The translations under genes and the position numbers were made by a program. From Fratercula arctica (Eukaryota > Chordata > Aves > Charadriiformes > Alcidae): a DNA stretch of 64,000 nucleotides. Below are positions 11,638 through 24,474 of the stretch, piece by piece. The notes beneath the pieces are model-generated. The model made no database searches. It had not been told where the DNA came from and was given only the letters and a program-made list of their open reading frames with translations. The DNA is taken from contig CANTUZ010000025.1 of the NCBI GenBank assembly GCA_947846985.1, positions 16,180,100-16,244,099 on the forward strand, given 5' to 3'. Positions within the stretch are counted from its first letter, which is position 1. Every line of letters begins with the position of its first letter.

Positions 11638-14600
11638 GCAGGTGCTGATTATCATTTTTTGTTCAGAAAGTCAATTTTTAAAAAAAATTACTTTTTCCTA
11701 AAGGAAAAGAAGGGCTTTTGTTAACTTTGAAAATAAGAAAATGCTTTCCTTTTCCTGCTTAAACATTTCACAAAACTCAACATGTAAAAACATAGCATTT
11801 GAATTTTTTAACCCAGCTAGATCTCTCCAACTGGTAGCCTGGGGGGACAATTCTGTCTGGCCCCAGAAAGATATTCCACCATTATATGACCTTTTAAAAT
11901 GTATCTCTGGATAGAGATACAGAGCCCAAGTAACTTGCTGTAACAGAGTCCAGCCCCAGGTTATCAAGAAATTGTCAAGAAGTCCCGCTTTAGACAAACT
12001 TAAAAAAATTATGAATAAAAATGTCACCATGCTTTTTTCCATGGGGATAGAAAATACTTCATTTGCTACTCTTGTCTCACTGTTGAACTACCTGTAAGCA
12101 GCTGGCCCAAAGTGAGTGAGTCAGTAGAGCAGCACCTCAAAATAGGATTTTTATTCCTTTCTGTTTGGCTCTGAATTCTCCCCTGCATTTCCAACACAAA
12201 GTTATCTCCTTTAGCTACTACTGGCAGGCTAGTGTAGGGGCAGCCACGGGAGTGTTAGGAAGAAAGCGAGATCAGCCACAAGCCTTGCATCTGGTTTCTG
12301 GAGTCCACAACCCTGCAGAGAACCATTAGCACCTGCACTGAAGAAACCATGCTGCGGTCATGAAGGCTTTGACTTTCCCCATTCAGAGGCCACCGCCTCC
12401 TGCCTGACAAGGAGCAGCAAGGAATGCAAGCTACAACTAACACCACTCTCATGTATAAAATGTGAAAGTGCTCAAAATATGTCTAGTGTTTTCCATAGCA
12501 GGACTGCTTGCTGTAGTGTGTAAGACTGCCTGAGAAACAACCCTGACTTCTCACTGAAAAAAGTCATTTAAATTGTGAGGCTTCTTTGCCTTCGACTTTT
12601 CTTCTGCTGCACACATCCAGGCTAGACCCAAATCCTTCATTTTCTCTTACAATTTTTCAAACCTCTGGCTTTTATTTTCCCCCCATTCTGATGCAGCTGT
12701 AACATGGCCAAGTGCAGACCACACTTCTCCCTCCCACTCACCAACACCCTGCCTATCCCCATGGCCTAAGCCTCCATCACACCGACCACATCAGCATCTC
12801 CTCAGGTGCTGCCTTGTCCACCCTCTCGTATTCAGACTTACTGATTTCACCTTCACAGCTCTTCACTGTTCCACCCCTCTCTCTCCTCTCTCACTAGTCC
12901 TTCACTCAACACCCAGCTGATACCTGTAGCCTCTTCCCATGCACTTCTACAGCCAGCATGTTTCTCCTGATGGGCCATGCTGTCCATTCCCAGTGAAATG
13001 GCAGGGACGCAGCAGGAATCATTGTCTCACTCAGGGAAAACTTACACTTATTCGGATGCTCCTTGAAGACAGTGACTCCCATTCTCATAGAAGGCTGATC
13101 TAGGAAGTTTTGCACAGAGGCACAGTGTGCCACAGCCTGAACGTCAACTTCTGCAGGACCCTGAAGCTTGTCTCTGTGCAAGGCAGAGGCTGCAATGGGT
13201 CTCTCACCTTCCCACTGCATGTGTGTAAGTTCTTCTGCGTGTAGGTATGCTAAATGTCAGAGGACATGAAATACATTTATGTGCTGGTCTCAATGGTTCT
13301 GGTGATAATTCCCCTCTCAGTTATGCAGATAATTTAAATGTGACCAGTTTGTGTACAAGGCAAAAAGAAAACTCCAGTAAAACGACACTATTAAGGCTGA
13401 TAAGGCAAGTAGTCAATGTGAGAAGAGCCATTTTTCACGCTGCCCACACATGGCTAACTACCTATGTTATAGGGTGATGCTACAATACAGTCCTAATTTC
13501 AGGAGCATTCACTGTTGTCACACAAGATACATTTTAAGAAGGCATTTGAAGACATTAAACTAGTGAAATACAGAGACAGACGTGTTCTAGGAAAATGCTT
13601 TAACAGAGAAGAAAGAGAAAGGATAGGTTTGGGCAATATTAATTAGGAAGATATGACAGAAATTAGAAAAATGAGGATGTAGACAGAGCGGCAGAGGCCA
13701 AATGCTTACCCCAAGATGTCAAATAAACATAGATAAATTGAAGTTGGAGGAATTGCTTTACTGGTGCACTTGGAAATTCATTCATCCAGTCACCTCTTTC
13801 TGAGAGCAGTGAGTACCTGGCTCTGTTGACTCCTTGCATGCCACTGAGCAGCAGACACTATCAGGCCAGTTCTGCTCCATGCCCTCCTTGTTCCCCACGT
13901 GTCTCCTTGGCATGTGCCTGTTCCCCATACCCGCTGGTGTGGCAGCTTCAGTTTCTTCCCATGGGACAATGACTCCAGGATGCTGTGAAGAACCTCTCCT
14001 ATGCCCACAGAGACACCATGGTTTCCCTCTACTCAGCTCGACATGGTCTGAAACCCCAGGTATGAGCAACTGCAACTGCTGGATGTTTTTCTCCTTTTCA
14101 ATGCATTTCAGATGGACTTTCACACTGGCAGTAGGGATGTCCCACCCCTTTTTGAAATGTCACACATAAATGTAGCAAGGAGCATTCTAGCTTTGACTAA
14201 AAACTATGAGGGCTTCTTAGGACCATAGGTTTATATGGCCTAAAGGAAACATCTTATTTGACTCTTGGTACAACATGGACATTGAGTTTCATTCCAGATT
14301 CCTGCAGGGAGTTCACTTGAAAGTTGCTAGTGGGCCACCCCATATGGAAAAACATCCAGTCTTCTCTGAAGATGCCAAAAGAGAGAAGATAACACCATTT
14401 GATGAGAGTCATAGTAGTTAATTACCTTCACTGTTAAATATTTCTATTCCTTACTAAACTTCTGGCTCCTAGCTTGTGAAAAGAAACGGGAGAGAGATTA
14501 AAGGCGAGAAAAGCAGTGAGGAATGAGGACTGGACACAGGAGGGAGTGAAGCTCAGGAGAAGAGCTGAGGGTTGGGTAGAGCTTCTGTTATGTTATTAAA

Positions 14601-16025
14601 AACACATTGTGGCAGTTCAAGACCTCAGTGTGGAAGCAGAAAGGTGAGGTGGGAGATGCAAGGCAGCAGGCAGGTCGTGATAGTCTACAGAGTTTCAACC
14701 TGGAAGCTGAAACAGAAAGAATAGAAACATCAAGAGACTGGGACATCAGCAAAGCTATTCAGGGCCCTGGGACCAGGGGCATTGCAGATCAGGTCTAAAG
14801 TGTATTGGCAGCACTCCATAAGACATAGGAGTAGAACAACAGACCCTGAAGTACATTAGAAAAATATTGCTCAGCACCTGCTCACAATGTGCCTCCAACA
14901 TGCCCTGCGAAATCTGGCAGTTTCTCATTTAATAATAAAAAAGACATCTCTCTCTAAGTTCATACAGAGAAATGAGCAGGTCCGGGAGTAAGGTGGTGTA
15001 AGGGTAAGAAATTCTAGTCCCGTGTTCCTGCCCCATCTGGACAACCATGGGTCAACCTAGCTGTGTGCCTTGGGCTCCCCCTCTTGTAGCAGGACACTGA
15101 CTCCTTTGCACAGGGCTTTAAGATCCATAGATGAGGAGAGTTATTTATCAGGTCAAAGTTTTTTTGGGTTTCTTTGTTAAATAGGAAAATTCTCAACAGA
15201 TAGAGGAATTGTTAGAAAGCACTTGGGAGAGACGTGGAGCTCTTCTTGCTGCTGTTACCAGTACTCTGATTAAATTTGATTTTTTTTTCTCTTTTTACTT
15301 TTAACCTGATTTCAAATTTCCTAAGAAAGTCTCTATCCAAGCCTTTCTCCCTGTAGCCCATGAAATTAGGCTATATGTCCTTTACTTTGCATGATCTAGT
15401 GGCAATACATTTTGTTTCAGGTCCCTGGACAATATCAGATTGTCATTCCCGTATAGCTACGGGCTATGGACCAAAGCTCAGAGTGCCATGGAAGAAGCCA
15501 CTAATTTAAGTGCCAAAGTTGAGACAATATGGGAACGATTTTCCAGGGGCGTTAAGCATGTCTGACCCCTGGGGTGTTTTGGTTCAGATCAGCACTAGTT
15601 TGGTTCAGATCAGCACAGACAGATGGCCAAGGAGAGATTCATGAGTTGGAAAGTAAGCCAAGGGGAGGAGGACACCATTAGAGGGGTTCTTAGGGCTCCC
15701 AGAGGAAAGGGGAGGGAGGCACAAAAGTTTGCTAGCCACTCTGTTATACTCCAAAGCAGCCAGGCTCTGAGACTTCAGGTCTGCAGAGTAAGGATGGGAC
15801 TCTTCTCCAGCTGATAAGGAAAGAGTTGTGTGAGTACGAAAGAGAAGGAGCTGTTCATCAAACTCACTGCACAGCACCTCCAGCCATTGCAGCTGGTTGG
15901 GGGAGGCTTTAGGGAGAGGAGGAGGAGGAGCGGGAGATGTATTAGGGCTGTGAGACACTATTCATTTACAAACTATAATTAATTTGATGTTTAGATTAAT
16001 TTCTGATGCACTCTCAAAGGTGCAC

Positions 16026-16155
16026 TGAACTGACCCGGGACGCCCCAGCCCGCTCCAAGCCCCGACTTCCTGCCCCCTCCACCCTCTTAATCTCAGGGTG
16101 GGCGTGGCTCACATGGCATGGAATACTTAACCCTGTCCCTGCCGGAACCAGGACA
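16026..16155 (-). repeat. Fragment of an ERVL-type LTR
   Basis: The 130 bp match the U3 start of the LTR at 34979-35336 and 62846-63180: GACGCCCCAGCC, CTTCCTGCCCCCTCC, GTGGCTCACATGGCATGG and the terminal GGAACCAGGACA. The 3' half of the LTR is absent, so this is a truncated copy. No target duplication was found. Confidence 0.85.
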
Positions 16156-19100
16156 CCGTCCTGCCTTTCAGGTTTTCTAATCAAAGGCATTTTCATCAAT
16201 GGGTTTTCCAGCAATATTTCTACTCCCCTTATTTCAGTAATTAAAATACAGGCATATTTTTCCATCTTCCACCCAAGGGTCGATCAAGAGTTCAGACAGG
16301 TCATTGGGCAGGGGCCCCAGAAGCCAGAATTAGATCAGCCTTTAGTCAATCTATGATACGATTCAAGTCCCATAGACTGAATGTAACTCTTCTGAGGGAC
16401 TACAGAAGGCTCTTCACAGAGATCTCCAGGATTCAAGATACTCTTTTGAAGCTCATTAATGGTGAATGCTCTGCTGGCAGACCCACAGGAATTTATCAGC
16501 ATCTACGCTATAATATGAAGGTGTTTCATTCCCATTGATGTTGACGACAAAACAAGCCAGCTGATCATTTCCCTGTCCATTGTGGGTAGTTGAAAACACA
16601 AAGGTCTTACATTGACACTGAAAGGACTACAGATGTAACAGCTGGTTGGATCTGGAACAGTATTTTATCTTCCAGCTTAAAATGTACTTGTATAACTCTT
16701 TCCTTTCTCCTCTTGGTACCCAGCACAGTTCAGTGCCAGTTCACAATCTCCTGGTCTAGATATTAAGAGATTTTCTCTTTTCTTTTTTTTTTCCCAAATG
16801 ACTCACTGTGTATGAGGAGGTTTTTTCCTGTTGATTCCACTTTTAGTTTTGTTAGCTGGTTTTCACGCAGTGGCCTCCATAGGAAGTAAAGTATCGGTTT
16901 GAAAAGCATGGCCAAAAACTATTCATCACTACTTCTAGCTTATGAACAGAAACTTCCAGACTGTCCCACAAGACAAGCTTCAAGTCTTTCTATACCTATT
17001 GGGTTGCCCCAACCTATCCATAATGAGGTATCAGGTATACAACAACATAAAGAGGAGAGACAGTTAGTTGTCTAAGTAGTGATCAGCAGGAGCAAGGTGG
17101 GGAGATTCTGTACCACACCAAGAATGGATCTATTTGAGAGACTCCCTGGGACACGAGAGAACTGATAAAAAATAGTCTGTAGTCACCAGTACAATTCACA
17201 GTGCACCTTCCTGATCGGTTTTCTTTTTTATTTTTTTTTTTATTAGCCCAGGAAGGAATTCACTTCCCTGCTATGAAATATTATCAAAAGGAAGGTCACA
17301 TTTTATGATGCTTGTCTCTTATAGACCAAGAAGGACGACTGGTGATTTCAGTACCTGCAGTGTTCATACATAGCTTCTTTATCAAGAACCCACAAATTGA
17401 GTGGGATCCAAGAGAGAATCTGGGAGCAAAGAAATTAAGATTAAGATAAATGGATTGTGCCATGGCTGGTGGAAGCTTCAGTAGTTATTTTCATCTTGTT
17501 TATATTGTACAACTCCAAGAAAACAAATTTAAAGACAACCTTCATCATGATTCAGCAACGCTCTCAGTGCATTAACTGAGCACCTACTTAGATCCCACTC
17601 ATAATTTGTGTAAAACCTACACTAAGCTCATTCTTTGCTTCTGGTTTTACACTGGCAGAAGAACTTGTCTCCTCAAAAGTTCATCTGCTTTTTCCAACTG
17701 TGTACTTTCCCCTAAACCCCATACATCATGACATCAAACATTTACAAGGAAGGCTCAGAAAGCAAGTCAAGAAGAGTTCCTTCCATTTCTGAAAGCAGTT
17801 AGGAAATTGCTTCAGTTCTAATAATCATTCAAAAAAAGACCAAATACCATTCATTTATCTATGGGTGATTCCTCACTAGCTAGTTTGTTCCTTGTGAGGA
17901 AGATCATCATCCGCTGGGTTGGAACATTATGCTTGTTTTAGAAGAACCACAATGCTTCTTGTTCACAGCAGGCATGTATGTATACTGGTCCAATATTTGA
18001 TTCATGGGGTCTCCAAAGAATGGCTGAAGCCTGAATCCTTCACTTCTTCCATCCATTCATTGGATGACTTCAGCTCCTACTTAGCAGAATGGATAGACCC
18101 ACAGCATCAGACAAATAGTTGCTCATCCTTTAGACAAGCTCTGTTTACAGGAAAAACAAAAGTTTTTAGAGTTAGTTCCATTCTTAGGATGAGAATCTGT
18201 TGTGGTTTTCTATATCATATTTTTGCTTATTATTTTTCTCTTTTTAGAAAAAGTTGGTCCTGATAGGAGCTCTGGTTCCAGATGTATGTATGAGTCAAAA
18301 CCCCAGATCTGACCATGTAGTAATTTAAACTATCCAAATTCTAGTCTAATCTTGAATCTTAACCTTGTGCTTTCAATGTGAGTCATGACAGTAATTTCTG
18401 TATGAAAAAAAAAAATCCAAACAGACTGTGAAAGAGAAGAATCATAGGAAGAAAGTTCCTTTCTGGTTTGAATCCCCATATTCAGGGTCAGCATCTACAA
18501 CCCTCAGCCTTCTTCAGAAAAGATACTGCTTCTTTGAGGCAGTATCTGTAGAACATCCAACTGACAATGCACAATAACAGGGACCACTTCTCTGCACATT
18601 CCAGCTCACGTATACGAGTAGTTCCATGCACAGGAAGACGGAAAGGTGACATAAGAAAGATGCTCATGTATATCAAGCTACCTTCTGCATTGGGTGTTCT
18701 GACCTTTAGAGAAAGTTAATCATGCCATCTACTTTCACTCTTCATTTAATCTCCCCTTCCCATCTGTTCAGTTTCTCTCAGCTGGAAGCAAGATGAAGAA
18801 TGAGTACCAGTCAGCTGTCTCAGTGGTCCACAGCTCACAGTTTGGGGCCATTTATTATAAGACATTAACATCAGTTGTCACCTCTATCATGACTGTTACT
18901 GCAGTCCATGCCAGATTAGTAGGCAAGAATGGATTTTCTAAATATCTCAAATGTGAAATGAACAATGGACAGACAGATATGCAGTATCAGAAGGGACCAT
19001 TCTGATCCTTTGGACTGAATTCTGAAATTACATATGCCAGATACCTCAGCTCATGTGACAGGTTCAAACCTTCTGCTAGAGTCATAGCACACCTTTCAGA

Positions 19101-19694
19101 AAATCTCTTCATCGAGATTTCATGATAGGTGCTCCACCCCTATTGCTAAACAAGTTGTTCTAAAACAGCTAATTACCTTCACTATTATTATAAAAAATGT
19201 AGACTCAGTGTCTTATTTCCATTTTAAATTTGTCAAATGTGTGCTTCCATCCAGAAGAAATCATCAAGCTCTTTTTTTTCCTATATTAAAAAAAAAAAAA
19301 TGTTTTATTAGAAATTATTTATAGACTATGGTCAGAAGACTGTTTAACCTTCTCTTCAATAAACTGTGGCAACTTTCATTACTTTTTCAGAATTAGAATT
19401 ATTCTTGTAGTTCTGAATAATTCTTAAAACTTATTTTTTTGTAGAGAAATCGACAGAACTAAATGCAGAATTACAGTAAGGATCTTTCCTGAGCCATGAG
19501 GTAACACTGCCTTCCTACTTCTAGAGGAAGTCTCTGAGACTGGCTTCATCCCAAGACTATTGAAAGTCTTGGGACTTTCAATATTTCAACATAATGTTGA
19601 GAGCTCATGTATTTGGCTGTTATGACATCCATGTTCTTCTTAGAAGCACTGTTTTCTAGTGAAGATTTCCCCTTTTTATGAGTGACTCACTTTT

Positions 19695-20440
19695 TCCTCT
19701 GGATACTTAATTTTGCATTTGGTTGGATTAAAATGAATGCTCTTTAACTGAATCCAGCCTATGTAGTGACTCAGGTCAACATGACTTACTTCTGTCATTA
19801 TTTACCACTTCACTATTTGTGTATGATTGGCAAATTTTACCAGTAATTATTTTAGATGTCTTCCAGGTAATGTTAGAGAAACTGAATAGCACAGAGCTTT
19901 CAGCATGCTCCTGGAGGAGCCTACTAGAAACTCCTCAATATCGTAAGTCACAATTTACAATTGTTTTGGTGGTCTATCTATTATCCAGTTTTTAGGAAGT
20001 TTGATATGGATTGCTTTCATTTTCTATAAACAAGGGCACTCTCAAGTACTCTAGAAAAGTTTAAGTATACTCTATGAAAATTACTTTATTAATCAAACTT
20101 GCAATTTCATGTAATCAGGTTCATTTGATAGATGCTATTTTCCATGAAACCATGATGATTGGCATCAATTGTATACCTTTTAATTCTTTGCCATATCATC
20201 TCATATCAAAATTTTCAGAGTTTTTACTTACGCTTATGAAAGATTGACTAAGTTTACCAGGTCATCTAGTTTACATCCTTTAAAATTAATAATAGAATTT
20301 TTTTTTCCTGGAACACTTTGAAAGTTTTCTAATATTCCATAAATTTCTAAAATGAACATTAATGGTTCAGCAAATTTCTGAGCCAATTCTTTGAATATTC
20401 TGAGATTCCAATTATCTCATCCCACAGATGTGAAATCTTT
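19695..20440 (-). repeat. Ancient, decayed CR1 (reptile/L3-like CR1 lineage) RT remnant
   Basis: Read on +, the order of islands (TTTTGCATTTGGTTGGATTA, TCATTATTTACCACTTCA, TTTTAGATGTCTTCCAGGTAA, GCTATTTTCCATGAAACC, GATGATTGGCATCAATT, AACATTAATGGTTCAGC) follows, in order, the antisense of the 3' ORF2 region of old amniote CR1 elements as I remember them. Many indels and stops are present and no long frame survives. It is much more diverged than the two young CR1 copies in this window, with which it shares little obvious nucleotide identity. Confidence 0.72.
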
Positions 20441-20492
20441 AATAGTAATTGTTTAGCATAGTCATCAGTTACTGACTGTTCATACATTACAA

Positions 20493-20524
20493 AATGGATG
20501 GATGGATAACTGGATAGATGGATC
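20493..20524 (+). repeat. Short imperfect GGAT tandem repeat
   Basis: TGGATGGATGGATAACTGGATAGATGGAT is an interrupted tetranucleotide microsatellite of about 30 bp, at the border of the CR1 fossil. Confidence 0.85.
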
Positions 20525-23500
20525 TTACTCGGACATGATTAAACATCAGTGAAAGGTTAAGATATTCCAAAAAGTCATCCAACTTTTTTAGACACCAGAA
20601 AACTGAAGCTGAAGTGCTATGCCTTTGATCTTCAGACATACTCTTTTATTGAGTATTCTAGTACTAATAAATCACCTTACAGTACAATACCTTTCAATGC
20701 ACACATGCATTATAGAGCTACTTACATACAGATTGTATCCTGAAATTCTTTACAGCACTAAAAAATTGCAAGACAGCAGCTAGTACATTGAGTAAAGAAC
20801 ATAGCAAGGTAAAGATCTTGCAAGGCAATTAAAGGAAAACCTCCATTCTCTGATAAGACTAATAAATATGGAGACAGAGAAACTGAGCAGTCTTAGGAAT
20901 GAAATGGACTGAAGTAGCAGGGAAGTGCTGAGGTGTAGGCGGTCAGGTCCTGATGGGGGGAGGAGGGCGGGAGCTCCTCCCCAGCACCCTTCCCACAGAG
21001 AAGACTCCTGTGATTTGAACCCCTTATCGTTGCCTTCCCAGCAGAAAGTGCCTCCTTGACATTCCTAGATCTCACCCTTCTCTGGATAGCAACAAAAGCA
21101 AGGAAGCCATGCACTAAGGGAACAGTTATATTAATAACCAATCATATTAATAACTAATTCCTTAATTACTAACTCAAATGCTTGGAGGAAGAAAAGGAGT
21201 GGGGCCTCTAGTCTAACCAATTGCCAGTGCTTTCTGCATCTTCCTCCCTTTTAGTAGTCTGTCCGAGGCCCCCTCTTATGTCCTGGGACACAAGGGAAGC
21301 AAGGGGCATGGACTTCTCCTGTGCTAGTACCCAGCCCACGTGTACAACATTTCTTCTCTTTCACTGCGTGGGAATTTGCCTTCCACAAGCTGAAAGGCAG
21401 ATCCTTGCTCTTCTGTTATTCTCATTTCCCTCTAGTGAGCTGAACATAGGTTGAATGACAAGAGGGAAAAGTTCAGAAGAATGAGATCCTTTCCTTAGCT
21501 AGTCACTAGGACTAGTCACTGGAGGAACAAGAAGTTCCAAGAAAGATCCCTCATGGCAGTCAGACAAATACACTGACTGCCAGAAACAGAAAAATATATC
21601 TCTGGACTAAGAAAGCTAAGCATCTCTGAGATGGTAGTTTTGTGCAGCAAGCATCTGGAACATAGCTCAAATAACTCTTCTTAGTTTTAAAACAAGTTAA
21701 ATATTTGTTGCTTTGAGGTTCCTCTTTTCCTTTCCATTACCTGAGACCAGCCTAGTTACATGAGCAGACCATCTGCCCCCAGTTCAGGAGTCTGGATCAA
21801 AAGCTTGCATCTGGACCTATCATTCACCATGGTCTTGACTTCTGATTTGGGGGATGCTCAGTGTATTACCAAGCATTGGGTTCCATCAAGAGGATGCTGA
21901 AGAGAGGCAACAGGTTATTGCAACTCAGTAGCAGATCATCAAAAGGCTGTTATGCACATTAACCACTCATTCTCCTTGCAGCATGCAAAGAGCAACAGAA
22001 AACTCAGAAAGACCACTTAGGGATCCATGGGAACCTAACAATGTGCTCATTCAGGACTGCACTTAGTGCACAAACTAATTCATGGCGATGCAGAGACACT
22101 ACTCACTGTGAATGAAAAGTTCACAGTTGCAAAACAGTCTTCAAATTCACTCCAAGATAGATTGCTAATTCCCTTCTTTATCATCTCAGCTGATTAAAAC
22201 AGAAAAACAGACCTTGAGTAATATCAGTTATATAAAGCCATTGGAGATCATGCTGGTGTCATGAGAAGGGCATGAAGCTCCCTCAGCATGCCCCACTACC
22301 AAGTCTTTCTGTGGAAGAAATGGGGAGAAACCAAAGCACCTTCCAAGATGGAACCCCAGTTTCTGGCCACTAATCATTTACAGTCACACAGGAAAAAAGT
22401 AGGTCAGGAGAGGACATGGACTCCAACATCAGTACCTTCCTGGAAGATGCTGTGCAGAATCAGGAAGATTAGATGCCCTGAGCTGCAGTCCTAGCAGATT
22501 TCTTCATTGTTTGTTGCTTTGATAAATCTTTTATTAGAACAGCCTTTTTATGTAATCCCTGGGAGAGGGGGAAGAAAAAAAAAGAAAAAAATCCAACAAC
22601 TCCCCATAAAATAGATTTATCACAAAATCCTGTCATCCTACCAGCCAGCTTCAGACCAGAACATATATTTCTCTGATTATTAACTGATGCACAGAAACAG
22701 CTTCAAGCTTTTTAACCTCTCCCTTTCTCTTTTGTCCTTCAAGAGTGTAGATGACAATGCAGGGGTGGTATTCAAAACACAGATAGCTTCTTGAGCAACT
22801 GTAGTACTATCATCATGCTTTGAGCCCTATAGTCATGGGCTCAAACATTAAAGCCATTCAGAAAGCAAGTATTTAAGCTATTTTCCCAGTACATACATTC
22901 TGTTCCTAGTAATACATGTTTAAACCCGGCATAGCACCATTAATGCTGCTGACATGGACATGGAGAAACAAAGATGGTTAACTGCCAATAGTGCATGTAA
23001 CAGCAAAAGTCTTGTAATCTACCAGTAGGTATTTGACCTGAAAAGAGAAAGGAATATGATATTGTTAACACAGCTTGTCTGTCTATCTGCCTATCCCTTA
23101 TCACTGTGACATCTCAACTCTCAGGATAAGCCATAGCTTTTCTTCTTTTTGGAGTCCATCCAAATACCCTCAGCAATATGAAATACAACTACACATAAAT
23201 AACAGGAAGGGGGAGAGCTGAATGCACCAACAACTTCTGAGCGTATCAAGCCCCCTGAAACTAAAACAGTCAAATGAAGCTAGAGAAATTAGCTGCTCTG
23301 TCCCAAAGATGTGCTCACAAGGAAAATGCACAATTATTGGCATTTACCCTCCTCCTCTCCCCTCCCCAGCCCTCCCACTCCAGCTTCTAGCCAGTGGAGA
23401 TTTTTATATTACAGCAGTGGACATCAGGACAACTAAGGAGAAAAAAATAAACAATCCAAACCTTGTCCAAATCTGTAGACAACTAATACCAATAGCAAGA

Positions 23501-23933
23501 GAGTACAACTCCCAGCTTCATTATTTGGTCTAAATGAAATATAGTGAGCAAATGCACTTCTGATCTCTCTTATTAGTCCCATTTGTTAAACAGCAGTATT
23601 ATTTACAGCTTTGCACAGAATGAGGAAATGGCCTTAGAATTACATCTCAAAAGCAAAGTGATGTTAAAAACTAGTGTAGCTTTGTGAGCTTATCCAAAGG
23701 CAAAGTTCTTGCAGAGGTACAACTGTATCAGCATCCCAGCACCAGGGCTTATCACCCAACTGAAGGTCTAGTCTTAGCAAAAGTAGACAAATAGTAGATT
23801 TCCATCATACTTGGCAGCAGGTCTGGTGGGGTTTGCATGCATTAGGAGTTTGATTCAGCAATTAACATCACTTTGGGGAGCAACTCATCCAGACACTAGC
23901 CAGTTAACAACATCTTACCTTGAGGTATCAGTC

Positions 23934-24474
23934 TGTTACCTCCCAGTCCAACTACGTTGGGCCCAGGAGAGGTTTGCAATGATTCCAAGTGTGAGATTAA
24001 GACACAAACAAGGTCAGATGCCGCTCACTGCAGGTTTATTGTTATTCCCCAGCAACAGTCACCGAGATGAGTGATAGAGTAAAGGCAGAAGTAGAGGAAA
24101 GGCAGAAAGGAGAATCAGTATTACGAAGCGTAGCAAGAGTATAGTCACCACCACAGGCCCAACAACATCTTGGCAGTCCTCTGGAATTTCAGCAGCATCC
24201 CATTGATCTGTGGTTGATAGTGGTGAGGGGTCTCAGTCCCAATTCCCAAATTGTGGTGGGTTACCATGCCAGTTATAGTCCAGGTAGCCCAGGTCGGTCC
24301 ATAGCTTGACCAATCAGCACGACAGTGGCCTTTGCCCAGCTAATTGTCATTTGACACAGTCACCGTATAAGTTTTTCCTGCCCCCTGCTGCTTAGGCAGC
24401 GCTTGGCTCAGTACAGTCATTGTGCCTCAGCAAGTTTGGAGTTAACAGGACCCCCAGGGTAGACAGGATCTGGC
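23934..24474 (-). repeat. LTR-like repeat, copy 2
   Basis: This is the second copy of the element at 10932-11472, in the same orientation. Shared landmarks are TGTTACCTCCC, AACTACGTTGGGCCCAGGAG, TGCAGGTTTATTGTTATTCC, AATTGTGGTGGGT and GGTAGACAGG. On the - strand the AATAAA signal is kept. The terminal TGTGACA of copy 1 is TGTGCCT here. The sequence between 24475 and 24730, with repeated GATGGCAAC / GATGGGGGCAAC phrases, has no counterpart in copy 1. No ORF. Confidence 0.6.
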
